A DNA stretch of 64,000 nucleotides from Gluconacetobacter tumulicola (GTDB lineage Bacteria; Pseudomonadota; Alphaproteobacteria; Acetobacterales; Acetobacteraceae). Where the stretch lies: the NCBI RefSeq assembly GCF_014174215.1, contig NZ_JABEQL010000013.1, positions 1-64,000 on the forward strand, given 5' to 3'. The notes below the pieces were generated by a model. It had not been told where the DNA came from and searched no databases. It saw only the letters and a program-made list of their open reading frames with translations. Position numbers and translations under genes: made by a program. Positions 18,626 to 28,137 of this stretch are shown here, in pieces. How positions within the stretch are numbered: position 1 is the stretch's first letter; each line of letters opens with the position of its first letter.

Positions 18626-19099
18626 ATGTTCCGCAACGCTCTTCTTGCCCTCCCGATCCTTGCGGGCCTCGTGGCTGCCGGATCGGCCCATGCCGATGAT
18701 GCATCCATCGTTCTGACGCAGGAGCAGGTCAGGTGGGTGGCAGCACCAGCCGATTTTCCAAAACATGTCGAGATTGCCTATGTGTATGGAAATGCCTCGG
18801 CCCCCGGCCCGTTCGTCATTCGCGTGAGGATGCCGGCGCATGCGCAGATCGCGCCCCACACCCATAATATGGACGAGACCTTGACCGTTCTATCCGGTCG
18901 CTTCACCCATTTCATTGGCAGGAGCTTTACCGGCGCGCGGGAGGATGCGCTTGCGGCCGGTGGCTTCGTCCATCTGCCCAAGGGCACGCCGCATGCCCTG
19001 CGGACGGCCGATTCACCGGTCGTGGTGGAAGTTTCCGGCGTCGGCCCCTTCGGCATGACCTACGTCAACCCGGCGGACGATCCCTCCCGGGCAAAATGA
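18626..19099 (+). CDS. Exported cupin-domain protein
   Basis: 157 residues with a signal peptide ending near GSAHA. The cupin metal motif is visible (IAPHTHNMDETLTVLSGR, with HxH and E, and the second His in HLPKGTPHAL). Exported single-domain cupins of this kind bind a metal in the periplasm; substrate unknown. It follows the aldo/keto reductase closely on the same strand and is probably in its operon. Confidence 0.88.
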   Translation: MFRNALLALPILAGLVAAGSAHADDASIVLTQEQVRWVAAPADFPKHVEIAYVYGNASAPGPFVIRVRMPAHAQIAPHTHNMDETLTVLSGRFTHFIGRSFTGAREDALAAGGFVHLPKGTPHALRTADSPVVVEVSGVGPFGMTYVNPADDPSRAK

Positions 19100-19232
19100 A
19101 GCCGGGTTGCCCCCCGGATTCAGTCATCGTCCGAAAGGGAAACACGCGGACGTTCGACACGATGCGAGAACCCGGGAACGGTTCGCCGCTATCGTGAACC
19201 GGCGGCAAGAGAGCGCGCGTTGCAACCGGTTC

Positions 19233-19745
19233 TTATGACATGAGTCTGTGGCCTCCATCGACATCGATTGTCTGGCCGGTCACGAAGGCAGACTCGTCCG
19301 AAGCGAGGAAGAGCATCGCGCCGAGGAGATCCGACGCCTCGCCGAACCGCTTCTGGGGAATGGAGTCGGTGACGCTCCTGATCTTGTCTCCCCTCCCCTT
19401 CGGCGGCCGCAAAGGCTGCATCCAACGCGTGCCACATGGGCATCCGGAGCGGTCCTGGCGCGATGCCGTTGATCCTGATCCCGTGGGCGGCAAGAGCGAT
19501 CGCTGCTGATCGGGTGAGGCTTGTCATCGCTGCATTGGTTGCATTGAATGCCGCCGTGAGTGAACTCCCGCAGTTTCTCGTCGTTGAAGGCGCCAGAAGA
19601 GCCCCAACTTCTCCGCCAGCAGAGGTGATGCAAATGCACTTTCCAGCGGCGCGACCCGGCACCTGGTTCTCCCACTTCATTTCTCGCCTTCCGAAAGGCA
19701 TGGCGGTGTCGTTCGATGATGACCCAACTGGCTGCCATCGACCAC
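19233..19745 (-). pseudogene. Short-chain dehydrogenase pseudogene (5' truncated, frameshifted)
   Basis: The C-terminal half of an SDR is visible in two frames. One frame carries CICITSAGGEVG and ALAAHGIRINGIAPGPLRM. Another carries QKRFGEASDLLGAMLFLASD and VTGQTIDVDGGHRLMS. The frame changes near 19400. The N-terminal nucleotide-binding motif and the NAG motif cannot be found, and the expected Tyr/Lys segment has diverged. It is not functional as an SDR. Confidence 0.8.
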
Positions 19746-19849
19746 AATAAGCGGACCCTGCCACGTCCCTATCCTTGCTCTCCATGGAGATATTTAGCCG
19801 GATGGCTTACTGTCTTGACGGGATATCCCGAATGGGATTAGTTATCCAT

Positions 19850-20191
19850 ATGGCTTACCTTGACCGCGTCTTTCATTGTTTATCGGACGGCACCCGTCGC
19901 GCGGTCATCGCGCAGCTTGCCAGCGGGCCGGCGAGCGTTGGCGAGCTTGCGCGACGACATCACATGGCTCTGCCCAGCTTCATGAAGCATATCCGTGTGC
20001 TTGAAGAGAGCGAGGTCGTCATCTCCCGCAAAACGGGCCGCGTTCGTATGTGTCAATTGCGTCCCGACGCGCTCACAGCCGCACAAGGCTGGCTGGAACG
20101 GGAGCGGCGCGTTTGGGAAACCCGCCTGGACCAGTTGGATAGCTTTATCGAAACATTGTCTGAAAAGGAAAATGCACGTGGAAATCGATAA
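19850..20191 (+). CDS. ArsR family winged-helix regulator
   Basis: 113 residues from [20 protein letters not shown]; the frame is open further upstream but the family begins here. The winged helix is at about 10-80 ([40 protein letters not shown]). No thiol metal site is visible, so it belongs to the ArsR group paired with SRPBCC proteins rather than the metal sensors. Its end overlaps the next gene by 20 bases, indicating translational coupling. Confidence 0.92.
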   Translation: MAYLDRVFHCLSDGTRRAVIAQLASGPASVGELARRHHMALPSFMKHIRVLEESEVVISRKTGRVRMCQLRPDALTAAQGWLERERRVWETRLDQLDSFIETLSEKENARGNR

Positions 20192-20645
20192 CGAACGCGA
20201 CCTTGTCCTCGAACGTACGGTAAAGGCCACGCCAGCCCAACTCTGGCGCGCATGGACGGAGCCGGATTTGCTGACGCAATGGTTCGCCCCCCGGCCTTAT
20301 GGCGTGGCCAAAGCCTCGGTCGACCTTGTACCGGGGGGGACGTTCAATATTGTCATGTGCTCGCCGGAAGGAGATGCTTTTCCGGAAAAGCCGGGCTGCG
20401 TTCTTGTTGTCGAGCCTGAACGGCGCCTGGTCTGGACTGATGGCCTCGGCCCACAGTTCCGGCCGAACGCTGAAGCCTTCATGACTGTGGAAGTCACCAT
20501 GGAGCCGGTTGCGGACGGCACGCGCTATCGCGCACTGGTGCGCCACAAGAGCCAGCAAGATCGGGCGAAGCATGAAGAGATGGGATTCTTCCAAGGATGG
20601 GGCACATGCCTTACGCAATTGGAAGAACTTGCCGCGCAGATCTGA
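20172..20645 (+). CDS. SRPBCC (AHSA1-like) family protein
   Basis: 157 residues beginning [17 protein letters not shown], with the AHSA1 pattern [29 protein letters not shown] and the C-terminal [17 protein letters not shown]. These proteins form a ligand-binding cavity; most are uncharacterised. An ArsR regulator followed by an overlapping AHSA1 gene is a very common module, and the regulator probably controls this pair. Confidence 0.92.
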   Translation: MHVEIDNERDLVLERTVKATPAQLWRAWTEPDLLTQWFAPRPYGVAKASVDLVPGGTFNIVMCSPEGDAFPEKPGCVLVVEPERRLVWTDGLGPQFRPNAEAFMTVEVTMEPVADGTRYRALVRHKSQQDRAKHEEMGFFQGWGTCLTQLEELAAQI

Positions 20646-20699
20646 GCCCAGGCCGCAACGAACGGGTTTCCGGAGGCCGCCCCCCCTTTGACGGGGCGC

Positions 20700-20785
20700 G
20701 GGGGCCGAAAGCCCCTGCGGAGGATATGAAGCGGATCGCCGGTCTGGATCGCGCGGATGGCCGCATCGGGCCGGACCCGTCCTGA
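20700..20785 (+). pseudogene. Remnant of an aldo/keto reductase 3' end
   Basis: Codons for EDMKRIAGLDRADGRIGPDPS then a stop match the last residues of the aldo/keto reductase at 17760-18599 (EDMRQIAGLDRADGRIGPDPS). The similarity continues past the stop (GGCG, GGAAC) into the spacer. Nothing upstream resembles the rest of the gene. It is a fragment left after recombination or of a lost paralogue. Confidence 0.8.
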
Positions 20786-21034
20786 CATTAGCCGGCGTCT
20801 GGGAAGGAGGAAAAAGGCGGAACATCAGGCCGGAGGCGGTTAACCGTTCAGTCACTAAATTGTGTGCGCGCGCAACGAAGTGTGCGCCGGCGGGTTGCTG
20901 CACGTGCTGGAAAGGCGAAGGATGCCCGGGACGCGGAGGCGATGTTCCGGTGACGCGGCCTTCTTTCAGCAGCGTGGCTAACGGGCGTTCGACGTCCAGG
21001 CCGCTCCCTCCGGAACAATGAAGGACGCGGACGC
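20786..21034. other. Spacer upstream of acyltransferase gene
   Basis: Apart from the aldo/keto reductase remnant just before it, I see no gene, repeat or clear regulatory site in this stretch. Confidence 0.4.
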
Positions 21035-22096
21035 ATGACGACAAGGATTGCTGTGGCGCGGCTGCCCGCGCGCGGACAGAATGAGGGCTATCCGACGCTG
21101 CAGATACTGCGCTTGCTCGTCGGTATCAGCATTTTTATCGGTCATTGGTCGGAGCCCTATGTTGCGCGGCTGTTGCCGCAGGGGCAGGTCCCGATCGACA
21201 TTTTTTTCATGATCGAGGGCTTTCTCTCGATGCGTTATCTGTCGCAGCCGGCTGTTATGGTTGCGAACAGGTGGCGGGTTGTCGGTGACCGTATCGCCCA
21301 TATCTACCCGATATATGCAATAGCGCTCGTCGCGGGCTTCTGCGCGTTCGCGCCCTTTGCATTCGCCAATGCGGACGGGTGGACGGTAGCGAACTGGATC
21401 GGTGCCTTTTTCTCGGGCCTGGTCCTGCTGCCGGTCTTCTCGACGCTTGTTCATGGTTCGGTCTTTCCGCTCAATCCGCCGAGCTGGGCCATCGTGCTGG
21501 AACTGTTCGGCTTTGCGTTTCTGGCCCTGCTGCGCGTTCCTGGTTCTCCGCGACGGCTGTTCGCGGTGTGGGCCGGGGCGGTGTCGGTCTGCCTTGTGCT
21601 TGCCGCGGTCTGGCATGATCCCAATGCGGGCTGGTCCACGGTGCATTATTGGGGCGGGTGGCCCCGGATGAGTCTGGGGTTCTTCGGTGGGGCGTTGTTG
21701 TGGCATCTCCATGACCGCTATGGCGCGCGCACCCCGCAGCTCCATCCGGTCTGGGTTCTCGCGTCATTCATGGGCATGCTCCTGCTGACGACCCGGTTTA
21801 TCGGCTGGCCGTTGCTGGGGGTCGGCGTGCCCCTGCTGGTCTGGTTTGGCGCTTCCTGCGCGCGCCCTGCCTGGCTCGACGCCATTGCCCCCGATGCCGG
21901 GCGGAAGGCGCTTGCTGTCTATCTGCTCGGTTATCCCGTCATGATGATCTGGCGCGTCGAGGGTATGCATTTCGCTGTGCCGCCATCGTTCGCCGGGAGC
22001 CTGGCGGGGTTCGCCCTGGTGCTTGGCAGCTTGCTGGCGGCCAGTGTGGCCATCGTGCGTCTGCAGAAAAACATAGGCCAGCAAATGCGGAGTTGA
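21035..22096 (+). CDS. Acyltransferase 3 family membrane protein (OafA-like)
   Basis: 353 residues with about ten hydrophobic segments and the family N-terminus (LQILRLLVGISIFIGHWSE), followed by VPIDIFFMIEGFLSMRYL, the region that normally carries FFxxSGF. Here the SGF is IEGF, a slight departure. Members transfer acyl groups to sugars or glycans at the inner membrane. No polysaccharide genes are adjacent, so the acceptor is unknown. Confidence 0.88.
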   Translation: MTTRIAVARLPARGQNEGYPTLQILRLLVGISIFIGHWSEPYVARLLPQGQVPIDIFFMIEGFLSMRYLSQPAVMVANRWRVVGDRIAHIYPIYAIALVAGFCAFAPFAFANADGWTVANWIGAFFSGLVLLPVFSTLVHGSVFPLNPPSWAIVLELFGFAFLALLRVPGSPRRLFAVWAGAVSVCLVLAAVWHDPNAGWSTVHYWGGWPRMSLGFFGGALLWHLHDRYGARTPQLHPVWVLASFMGMLLLTTRFIGWPLLGVGVPLLVWFGASCARPAWLDAIAPDAGRKALAVYLLGYPVMMIWRVEGMHFAVPPSFAGSLAGFALVLGSLLAASVAIVRLQKNIGQQMRS

Positions 22097-22333
22097 ATGT
22101 GTCGGGAATGGCTGTGGACGGAGGGCGCTTGTTGGGGAAACTGTGCTTTCCCCCTACCCCGCCATTTCCGTCGCTGGCCGCCTGATCACGCGATCGACGG
22201 CACCGTGCGCTTTATGATCAGTATCGGGTCAAGCGGGCGTTTTATCGCTTGGCCAGTTCCTGAAGGACGTCCGCCTGTTCCCGCAGCGTCTCACGCGCCA
22301 GCTGCATCTGGCGCTCCAGTTTGAGATTGCGTT

Positions 22334-23533
22334 TCAGCCTTTGTTGCCGCCGCGGGACCGGGCGTGGCGCGCCTGCATGCGGTCTGGGGTGCCGGAGGCG
22401 TCCGGCACGGCGGCTACCCGGGCCTTGCGGGTGGCGGCGGCGCGGCGGCGCAGGACCCACATGACGCCGCCGGAGAGCGAGAAGAAGAACAGGGCGGCGC
22501 CGGCGAGGCCGACGGCGGTGCGCCACAGGCCGGCGATGACGGCGGGGCCGGCCAGCTTGGCCTCGTGCAGCGTGTGCAGCCACATGAAGGTGAGTTCGCC
22601 CGTGCGCTGCTGGCCGGGGTCGCGGATGAAGCGCACCGTGTCGGCATCGGCATCGTAGCGCACGGTTGCCGGGCGGTTGGGGCCGTAGGCGGGCAGGATG
22701 ATGGTGAAGGATTGCTCGGCCGGGCGGGCGCCCAGGCGGGCCGAGGTCAGGATTGCGTCGGGCATCTGGGCCTGCACGGCGGCCATGGCGGTGTCCAGCC
22801 CCTGCTCGCCGGGGATGGCAGGCGTGTGGTCGGCATGGTGCGCGCGGGTGTGGGCCGGGCGGTCGCCGCCCTGCACGCCGAAGAGCGGGCGGGCGAAGGG
22901 GAAGGCCAGGACCGTGCCGCTGAGGGCGAGGAACAGCATGATCCCGAAGGTCCAGAAGCCCAGGCTGAGATGGGTTTCGCGCCACAGGCGATAGCCCCTG
23001 GCACGGGGGGAGATAGTGATCGTGCGGCGCCATTTGCCCGATGCCCACAGCGCCGGGTGCGGCCACCACAGGATCAGCCCGGTGATGGCCATCACACTCA
23101 GCAGCACGCCCATGACACCGGTCGCGTTCTGGCCGTAGGGCAGCAGCAGCAGGTCGGCGTGCAGATTGTGCAGCACGCGCAGGATATGCGGCACGATGTG
23201 GGTGCGCAGGATTGCGGCGTGGGCCGGGTCGACCATCACCTCGAATTCCGGGTGGCGCTCGCCGGCCGGGCCGAAGGCGACGACCGCGCTGTCACCCGGC
23301 CAGCGTGGCGGGTCGAAGCGCAGGGGCTGCGTGCCGGCGGGGGCCGCGCTGCGGGCGGCGGCGATCATGGCCTCGGCGCTGATGCCCGGCGCGGTCGTCG
23401 ACCCGGGGGCCGGAACGGCGGGACGGCCGGCCAGCAGCAGCGGCAGGACCACCAGCAGGAGCCCGGTCAGGCCCTGCAACGCGAACGGCAGGATCAGGGC
23501 CAGCCCGATCCAGCGATGAATTTTCCGAAGCAC
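22334..23533 (-). CDS. PepSY-associated TM protein, iron-regulated membrane protein
   Basis: 399 residues from a GTG start. Starts RKIHRWIGLALILPFALQGL, with further membrane segments around 140-160, 195-220 and 335-360, and periplasmic PepSY-like regions between. Family members are associated with siderophore uptake and reduction of ferric complexes. A near-perfect Fur box lies just upstream, so iron repression is likely. After its stop, another frame at about 22245-22340 reads LKRNLKLERQMQLARETLRE, which looks protein-like but has no normal start codon. Confidence 0.9.
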   Translation of the reverse strand: MLRKIHRWIGLALILPFALQGLTGLLLVVLPLLLAGRPAVPAPGSTTAPGISAEAMIAAARSAAPAGTQPLRFDPPRWPGDSAVVAFGPAGERHPEFEVMVDPAHAAILRTHIVPHILRVLHNLHADLLLLPYGQNATGVMGVLLSVMAITGLILWWPHPALWASGKWRRTITISPRARGYRLWRETHLSLGFWTFGIMLFLALSGTVLAFPFARPLFGVQGGDRPAHTRAHHADHTPAIPGEQGLDTAMAAVQAQMPDAILTSARLGARPAEQSFTIILPAYGPNRPATVRYDADADTVRFIRDPGQQRTGELTFMWLHTLHEAKLAGPAVIAGLWRTAVGLAGAALFFFSLSGGVMWVLRRRAAATRKARVAAVPDASGTPDRMQARHARSRGGNKG

Positions 23534-23543
23534 GCGCCACCAC

Positions 23544-23570
23544 GATAATGAGAATTATTCTCATATTATC
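23544..23570 (-). promoter_or_regulatory. Fur box upstream of the PepSY gene
   Basis: ATGAGAAT-T-ATTCTCAT is a perfect 8+1+8 palindrome (23548-23564), extended by GATA and TATC on the flanks. It matches the 19-base Fur consensus closely and sits 11 bases before the PepSY start codon, so iron-loaded Fur should block transcription. Confidence 0.9.
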
Positions 23571-24155
23571 GGACAGGCAAGGTTCGCGCAAGATGTGCGG
23601 GTTGATTATAGGCCGTTTGATCCGGCGCAATAGTAACAATTGATGTCGGCAGTTTATGCGGCAATCAGCGGTGCTGAGCCTGCCAGCGTCCATTCGGGTG
23701 TGACGTTGGCGAGACCATGGCGGTGGACGCGGGTAAAGCCCATGACGGGCCTGATGGCAGCATGGCCTTCATGTCCGGGCGCCAGGGTTGGGTGATCCGG
23801 CGCGGTTCATTGGGGTGGTTCTGACCGGACGTCATAAGGGCGCCCGATGGCGGCCGGCGGGTCCCTGCCCCTGGCGTGCACCGTTTCGACGGCTTTGCCG
23901 CTGGCATAACCGGTAACGGTCGGGATGGTTCGTGGCAGGCGGGCGGCGTGATGGGGGCATCGATTTCGTGCTGACAGTCCCACGCGGGTTCGCATACGCA
24001 CCGGTATCGCCGTTCGATATCGGCCCGAGGCGGCTCCGCTGGCGATCCTGGTGTGCTATCATGCGGGGATCGCGCCGCTTTCCCCAGGCGCGAAACGCAG
24101 GCATGCAGGGCCGAAGCCTGTCTGTTCATCAGGTTCTGAACCCGGAGGTCCGCCA
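23571..24155. other. 585-base intergenic region, no gene recognised
   Basis: Open frames exist on both strands (for example the 163-codon minus frame ending at 23665) but show Pro/Arg/Ser-rich translations with no motif. I regard them as spurious. No repeat, tRNA or hairpin of note was seen. Confidence 0.5.
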
Positions 24156-24620
24156 ATGTCCCGCCCGCCTTTTCCGCCCTTCGATACCGAAACCGCCGCG
24201 CTGAAGGCGCGTCTGGCCGAAGATGCCTGGAACAGTCGCGACCCGCAGAAGGTCGCGCTGGCCTATACGCCCGACAGCCAGTGGCGCAACCGCACGGAGT
24301 TTCTTTGTGGCAGGGAGGAAATCGTCCTGTTCCTGACCCGCAAATGGGCGCGGGAGCATGAGTACCGGCTGATCAAGGAAGTCTGGGCGTTCCGCGAAAA
24401 CCGGATTGCGGTACGCTTCGCCTACGAATGGCATGACGAGACGGGCCAGTGGTTCCGTTCCCACGGCAATGAAAACTGGGAGTTCGACGAGGCCGGGCTG
24501 ATGCGCCGTCGCGTCGCCTCGATCAACGACCAGCCGATTTCGGCGGAACAGCGCCTGTTCCACTGGCCGCAGGGGAGGCGCCCGGACGACCATCCCTCGC
24601 TCTCGGCACTGGGTTTGTAG
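24156..24620 (+). CDS. NTF2-like DUF1348 family protein
   Basis: 154 residues with a good ribosome binding site (CGGAGG, 6 bases). The family pattern runs throughout: [60 protein letters not shown] and [11 protein letters not shown]. It is a small cytosolic alpha+beta barrel of the SnoaL/NTF2 superfamily with unknown ligand. It stands alone. Confidence 0.92.
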   Translation: MSRPPFPPFDTETAALKARLAEDAWNSRDPQKVALAYTPDSQWRNRTEFLCGREEIVLFLTRKWAREHEYRLIKEVWAFRENRIAVRFAYEWHDETGQWFRSHGNENWEFDEAGLMRRRVASINDQPISAEQRLFHWPQGRRPDDHPSLSALGL

Positions 24621-24864
24621 AACGCGCGGGCAGGTGGGGCGACGCCCTACCTCCTTTGGAGCGGCCGGGGGTCGTGAAGAACGACCGCATTGCGGGGCAG
24701 ACATGACTATGACCGGAGGCCCGCATGGAGGCGGACGTTGCCTGTCTACACGCATAGCAGACAGGCGATTTTGCGGAAGAAGCGGAAAATCAGCTTTTTG
24801 ACGTCGATCCTTGATTACTTGACGTACCGCTTTATCCAGCTTCGGAGACCATCGTCGAGGAATT

Positions 24865-25977
24865 TTACACTGTAGGAAAAACCAGCACGTAGCTGGTGCT
24901 TCTTCCTCCTGCAGCCTCCCGGGCCAGAATATTGCGCGACACGAGATCATTGATATCACGCAGGGCTGTATCCGGTGACGTCTTCGCCAGCTTCGCCCAT
25001 TTGGATGAGGTCAGTTTACCCTCAAACCCGTCCAGCAGACGGTTAAGCATGAGGCGTTGTCGGTCATTGATCGATTGACCGGCCAGATTGTCCCAGAAAC
25101 GGGCCTTCTGGATAACTTTCCCCAGAACATGGTCAGCACGGTCAAAGGCACGATCCAGAGCCCCCAGAAACCAGTGCAGCCAGAGCGTGATGTCCATATC
25201 ACCCTTCTGCGCAGCCGCAAGGGTTGCATAGTAATCCTTCCGTTCGTGACGGATCTGGGCCGACAGGCTATAGAAACGCTGGTCTGTCTGTTCCGAACGC
25301 GCCAGCATGAGGTCGCCGATGGCCCGCGCCATGCGCCCGTTTCCGTCCTCAAACGGATGAATGGTGACAAACCACAGATGCGCAATGGCTGCCTTCAGCA
25401 CAGGGTCCAGTGTCTGCGTTGCATTGCACCAGTCGAGAAAGGCCTGCATCTCCGCGGGCACCCTGCTGGCTGCCGGTGCCTCATAATGGACCTTCTCCCG
25501 TCCGACTGGACCTGACACGACCTGCATGGGGCCGGTTCTGTCATCACGCCACTCTCCGACCAGAATACGTGACATCCCGTTTCGTCCGGTCGGAAACAAA
25601 GCCGCATGCCAGGCGAACAGCCTCTCTTCGGTCAGTGGATCGGCATAATGGCGGGTCGCGTCCAGCATCATCTCCACCACACCTTCAACGTTCCGATCCA
25701 CCGGTGCCGACGCACCGATATCCATGCCCAGTCGTCGGGCGATGGAAGACCGCACCTGCTCACGGTCGAGGTTTTCGCCCTCAATCTCGCTCGACTTGAT
25801 GACGTCTTCGGTCAGGATGTGGAGTACGGCTTCAGATCTGAAATCGAATCCCAGACTTTCCATACGCCCCAGGAGCCGCCCCTGCCGATGACGCACGGTG
25901 GCCAGTTCATGGGAAATGGTGTCCTTATCCCATTGGAAGTTCGGCCATTCTCCATGCTGATGAATGTATCGCGCCAT
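24865..25977 (-). CDS. Fic family protein with DUF4172 N-terminal domain
   Basis: 370 residues from MARYIHQHGEWPNFQWD, the start of a DUF4172 domain (about 1-80). The Fic core (about 120-250) has the intact catalytic motif HPFEDGNGRMAR, so AMP transfer to a protein target is expected. An inhibitory motif SSEIEG lies N-terminal to the core (about 62-67), as in class II self-inhibited Fic proteins. A winged-helix-like C-terminus follows (SSKWAKLAKTSPDTALRDIN, DLVSRNILARE). The target is unknown. Confidence 0.94.
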   Translation of the reverse strand: MARYIHQHGEWPNFQWDKDTISHELATVRHRQGRLLGRMESLGFDFRSEAVLHILTEDVIKSSEIEGENLDREQVRSSIARRLGMDIGASAPVDRNVEGVVEMMLDATRHYADPLTEERLFAWHAALFPTGRNGMSRILVGEWRDDRTGPMQVVSGPVGREKVHYEAPAASRVPAEMQAFLDWCNATQTLDPVLKAAIAHLWFVTIHPFEDGNGRMARAIGDLMLARSEQTDQRFYSLSAQIRHERKDYYATLAAAQKGDMDITLWLHWFLGALDRAFDRADHVLGKVIQKARFWDNLAGQSINDRQRLMLNRLLDGFEGKLTSSKWAKLAKTSPDTALRDINDLVSRNILAREAAGGRSTSYVLVFPTV

Positions 25978-26309
25978 ATTCTCTGCACTCCATACGGAGA
26001 ATATGGCACCCAATCGCCGCAAGCCGCAAGACTATATCCGCATAATATGCGGCTAATAAATCCGTTATTCCCGGCGGAAAATGACGGCAATGCGGGGAAA
26101 GGGGGAATGTCCGGTAACGGACGGCGAACGACAAGAAATGCCATAGAAATGAATATGGGATATGGAGAGACAGGTTTCCCTCAGCCTGCGTCAATCAGGC
26201 TCTGGCACACCCCATTCGATATCATGGAAAGCCCGCAGCAGGAGGCTGCCATAGGAGTGAAGGACCGGCGGTCAGGGCCGGTTCGGGCACCGGGATAAAG
26301 CGCAAATTA
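25978..26309. other. Intergenic region between fic and XRE regulator genes
   Basis: 332 bases. It is AT-richer near 26000-26100, where the fic promoter must lie, and contains the palindrome reported at 26038-26052. No gene is recognised. Confidence 0.5.
26038..26052. promoter_or_regulatory. Short palindrome upstream of fic
   Basis: CCGCAT-AAT-ATGCGG is a perfect 6+3+6 inverted repeat about 60 bases before the fic start, in an AT-rich patch. It may be an operator, possibly autoregulatory; this is inference from position only. Confidence 0.35.
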
Positions 26310-27158
26310 CTAGGGTCCCTGAGGCGGGATGGCATTGATGGCAATCTGGAGCTTCCCGGCGTCAACCGGTGTCGCCGGATTGTAGACCACCAGGGTCAGA
26401 TCCGGCCGACCATCGACCGAGAACGTCGAATGTTCGAAGGCGAAGGGGCCGAGGACCGGATGGTCGATGTGCTTGACGATGTCGACGGGTGCCTCGGTGA
26501 CGCTATTCTCATGCCACATCGTGTGAAACTCGGGGCTGAGCCGGCAGAGTTCCGTCACCAGAGGGGCGACCTCATCCGCCGCACCGGCGCGCGTCGTCTC
26601 GATGCGGAAGGCACCAACCACGTAGCGTGCCATGCTTTCCCAATCGGGTTGCATGGCGCGGGAGCGTGGATCGAGGAAGATGATTCGTAGGATGTTGCGC
26701 TCGGCTGGCGGCAGGACGCTGTAGTCCCCGAGCATGATGGTCGCCGCCCGGTTCCAGGCCGGGACATCCCAGGTTGCGGTCCGGATCAGCGCTGGACTGG
26801 GATCCAGCGCATCGAGCACGCGTTGCAGGCGTGGCGTGACGGTGCCGCCCCTGCGATACCGCGCCCCGGGCGCCCGACCGAGGCCGAGCAGGAACAGATG
26901 CTCGCGCTCGACGTCGGTCAGCATGAGGGCCTGCGCGATCCGGTCCAGCACGTCGGCAGACGGGGCACCCCCACGCCCCTGTTCGAGCCAAGTGTACCAG
27001 GTCGGGCTGATATTGGCCCTCTGCGCCACTTCCTCGCGCCGCAGGCCGGGCGTGCGGCGGCGCTCCGAGGGAAGGCCGAAGGCGATCGGATCGAGTTTCG
27101 CGCGACGATCTTTCAGATATGCGCCAAGCCGCTTCTCGCCGCCCTGATGCTCGCTCAT
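26310..27158 (-). CDS. XRE-type regulator with MmyB-like ligand domain
   Basis: 282 residues. The N-terminal helix-turn-helix (about 35-85: RRTPGLRREEVAQRANISPT, WYTWLEQGRGGAPS) is followed by the MmyB-like PAS-fold domain (about 110-275: ALDPSPALIRTATWDVPAWN, ILRIIFLDPRSRAMQPDWES). Regulators of this class are usually divergent from the oxidoreductase they control, as here with the SDR gene starting 95 bases away. Confidence 0.93.
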   Translation of the reverse strand: MSEHQGGEKRLGAYLKDRRAKLDPIAFGLPSERRRTPGLRREEVAQRANISPTWYTWLEQGRGGAPSADVLDRIAQALMLTDVEREHLFLLGLGRAPGARYRRGGTVTPRLQRVLDALDPSPALIRTATWDVPAWNRAATIMLGDYSVLPPAERNILRIIFLDPRSRAMQPDWESMARYVVGAFRIETTRAGAADEVAPLVTELCRLSPEFHTMWHENSVTEAPVDIVKHIDHPVLGPFAFEHSTFSVDGRPDLTLVVYNPATPVDAGKLQIAINAIPPQGP

Positions 27159-27252
27159 CCTGTTAGTCTCTATAATACGATAAGGTCACTACTTTACCAG
27201 AATAGGACATGGACCGAGATCTGTCTTCATCTGAAAACGGGAGACACTGGTC

Positions 27253-28137
27253 ATGCGCGTATTTGTCACCGGCGCTACCGGATTTATCGGCATGCCGACT
27301 GTCAGGGAGTTGCTTGCCGCCGGCCATGAGGTGCTCGGCCTGGCACGTTCGGCAGAAGGGGCTCAATCGCTCGCCGCCATCGGTGCGGACGTGCTGCGTG
27401 GGTCGCTTGAGGATCTCGATATCCTTCAAAAAGGCGCATCAACGTCGGACGCCGTCATTCACCTGGCCTTTATCCATGATTGGTCGAATTTCGCGGCGAG
27501 TTGCGAGACGGATCGCCGCGCCATCGAAGCGCTGGGTTCCGCGCTCGCCAGTTCCGGCAAACCCTTCCTCGCCACGGGCGGACTGGCCGGACTGGCGCCA
27601 CCGGGCCGGACGGCGACCGAGAAGGATGTCATCCCGCCCGACTTTCCGTTCCCGCGCGTCTCCGAACAGACGGCGCTGGCGCTGATTGCGCGTGGCATCC
27701 GTGCTTCGGTGGTACGTCTTCCCCAGGTCCATGACCGGGCGAAGCAGGGGCTCATCACCCCGCTCATAGCGACTTTTCGTGAGAAAGGCACGTGCGCCTA
27801 TGTCGGCGATGGAAGCAATCTCTGGCCCGCGGCGCATGTGCACGATGTCGCCCGTCTTTACAGGCTGGCCATCGAGAAGGGGGCGACGGGCGCGGCCTGG
27901 CATGCGGTGGCCGAAGAGGGTGTGGCGATGCGCGATATCGTCGAGACGCTGGGCCGACGCCTGGATCTGCCGGTCCGATCCATCAGCCTGGAAGAGGCCC
28001 CGGCTTTCTTCGGGCAGTTCGCGATGTTCGCGGGGTTCGATATGCGCGCTTCCAGCGAGCTGACGCGGCAGGCATTGGGATGGGAACCCACCGGTCCGGG
28101 ACTGATTGCCGATCTGGAGCAGCTTGAGGGAACCTGA
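27253..28137 (+). CDS. NAD(P)-dependent epimerase/dehydratase-type SDR
   Basis: 294 residues. An atypical/extended SDR with the N-terminal TGATGFIGMPTVRELLAAGH, GADVLRGSLEDLD and the mid-region VSEQTALALIARGIRASVVR. The classical YxxxK is replaced by SEQTA, as in several atypical SDRs of this group, so the reaction is uncertain. It is divergent from an MmyB-type regulator that probably responds to its substrate. Confidence 0.9.
   Translation: MRVFVTGATGFIGMPTVRELLAAGHEVLGLARSAEGAQSLAAIGADVLRGSLEDLDILQKGASTSDAVIHLAFIHDWSNFAASCETDRRAIEALGSALASSGKPFLATGGLAGLAPPGRTATEKDVIPPDFPFPRVSEQTALALIARGIRASVVRLPQVHDRAKQGLITPLIATFREKGTCAYVGDGSNLWPAAHVHDVARLYRLAIEKGATGAAWHAVAEEGVAMRDIVETLGRRLDLPVRSISLEEAPAFFGQFAMFAGFDMRASSELTRQALGWEPTGPGLIADLEQLEGT

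Noticed and set aside
23665-24156. 163-codon minus-strand frame before the DUF1348 gene
   Set aside because: Pro/Ser/Arg-rich low-information translation and no conserved motif.
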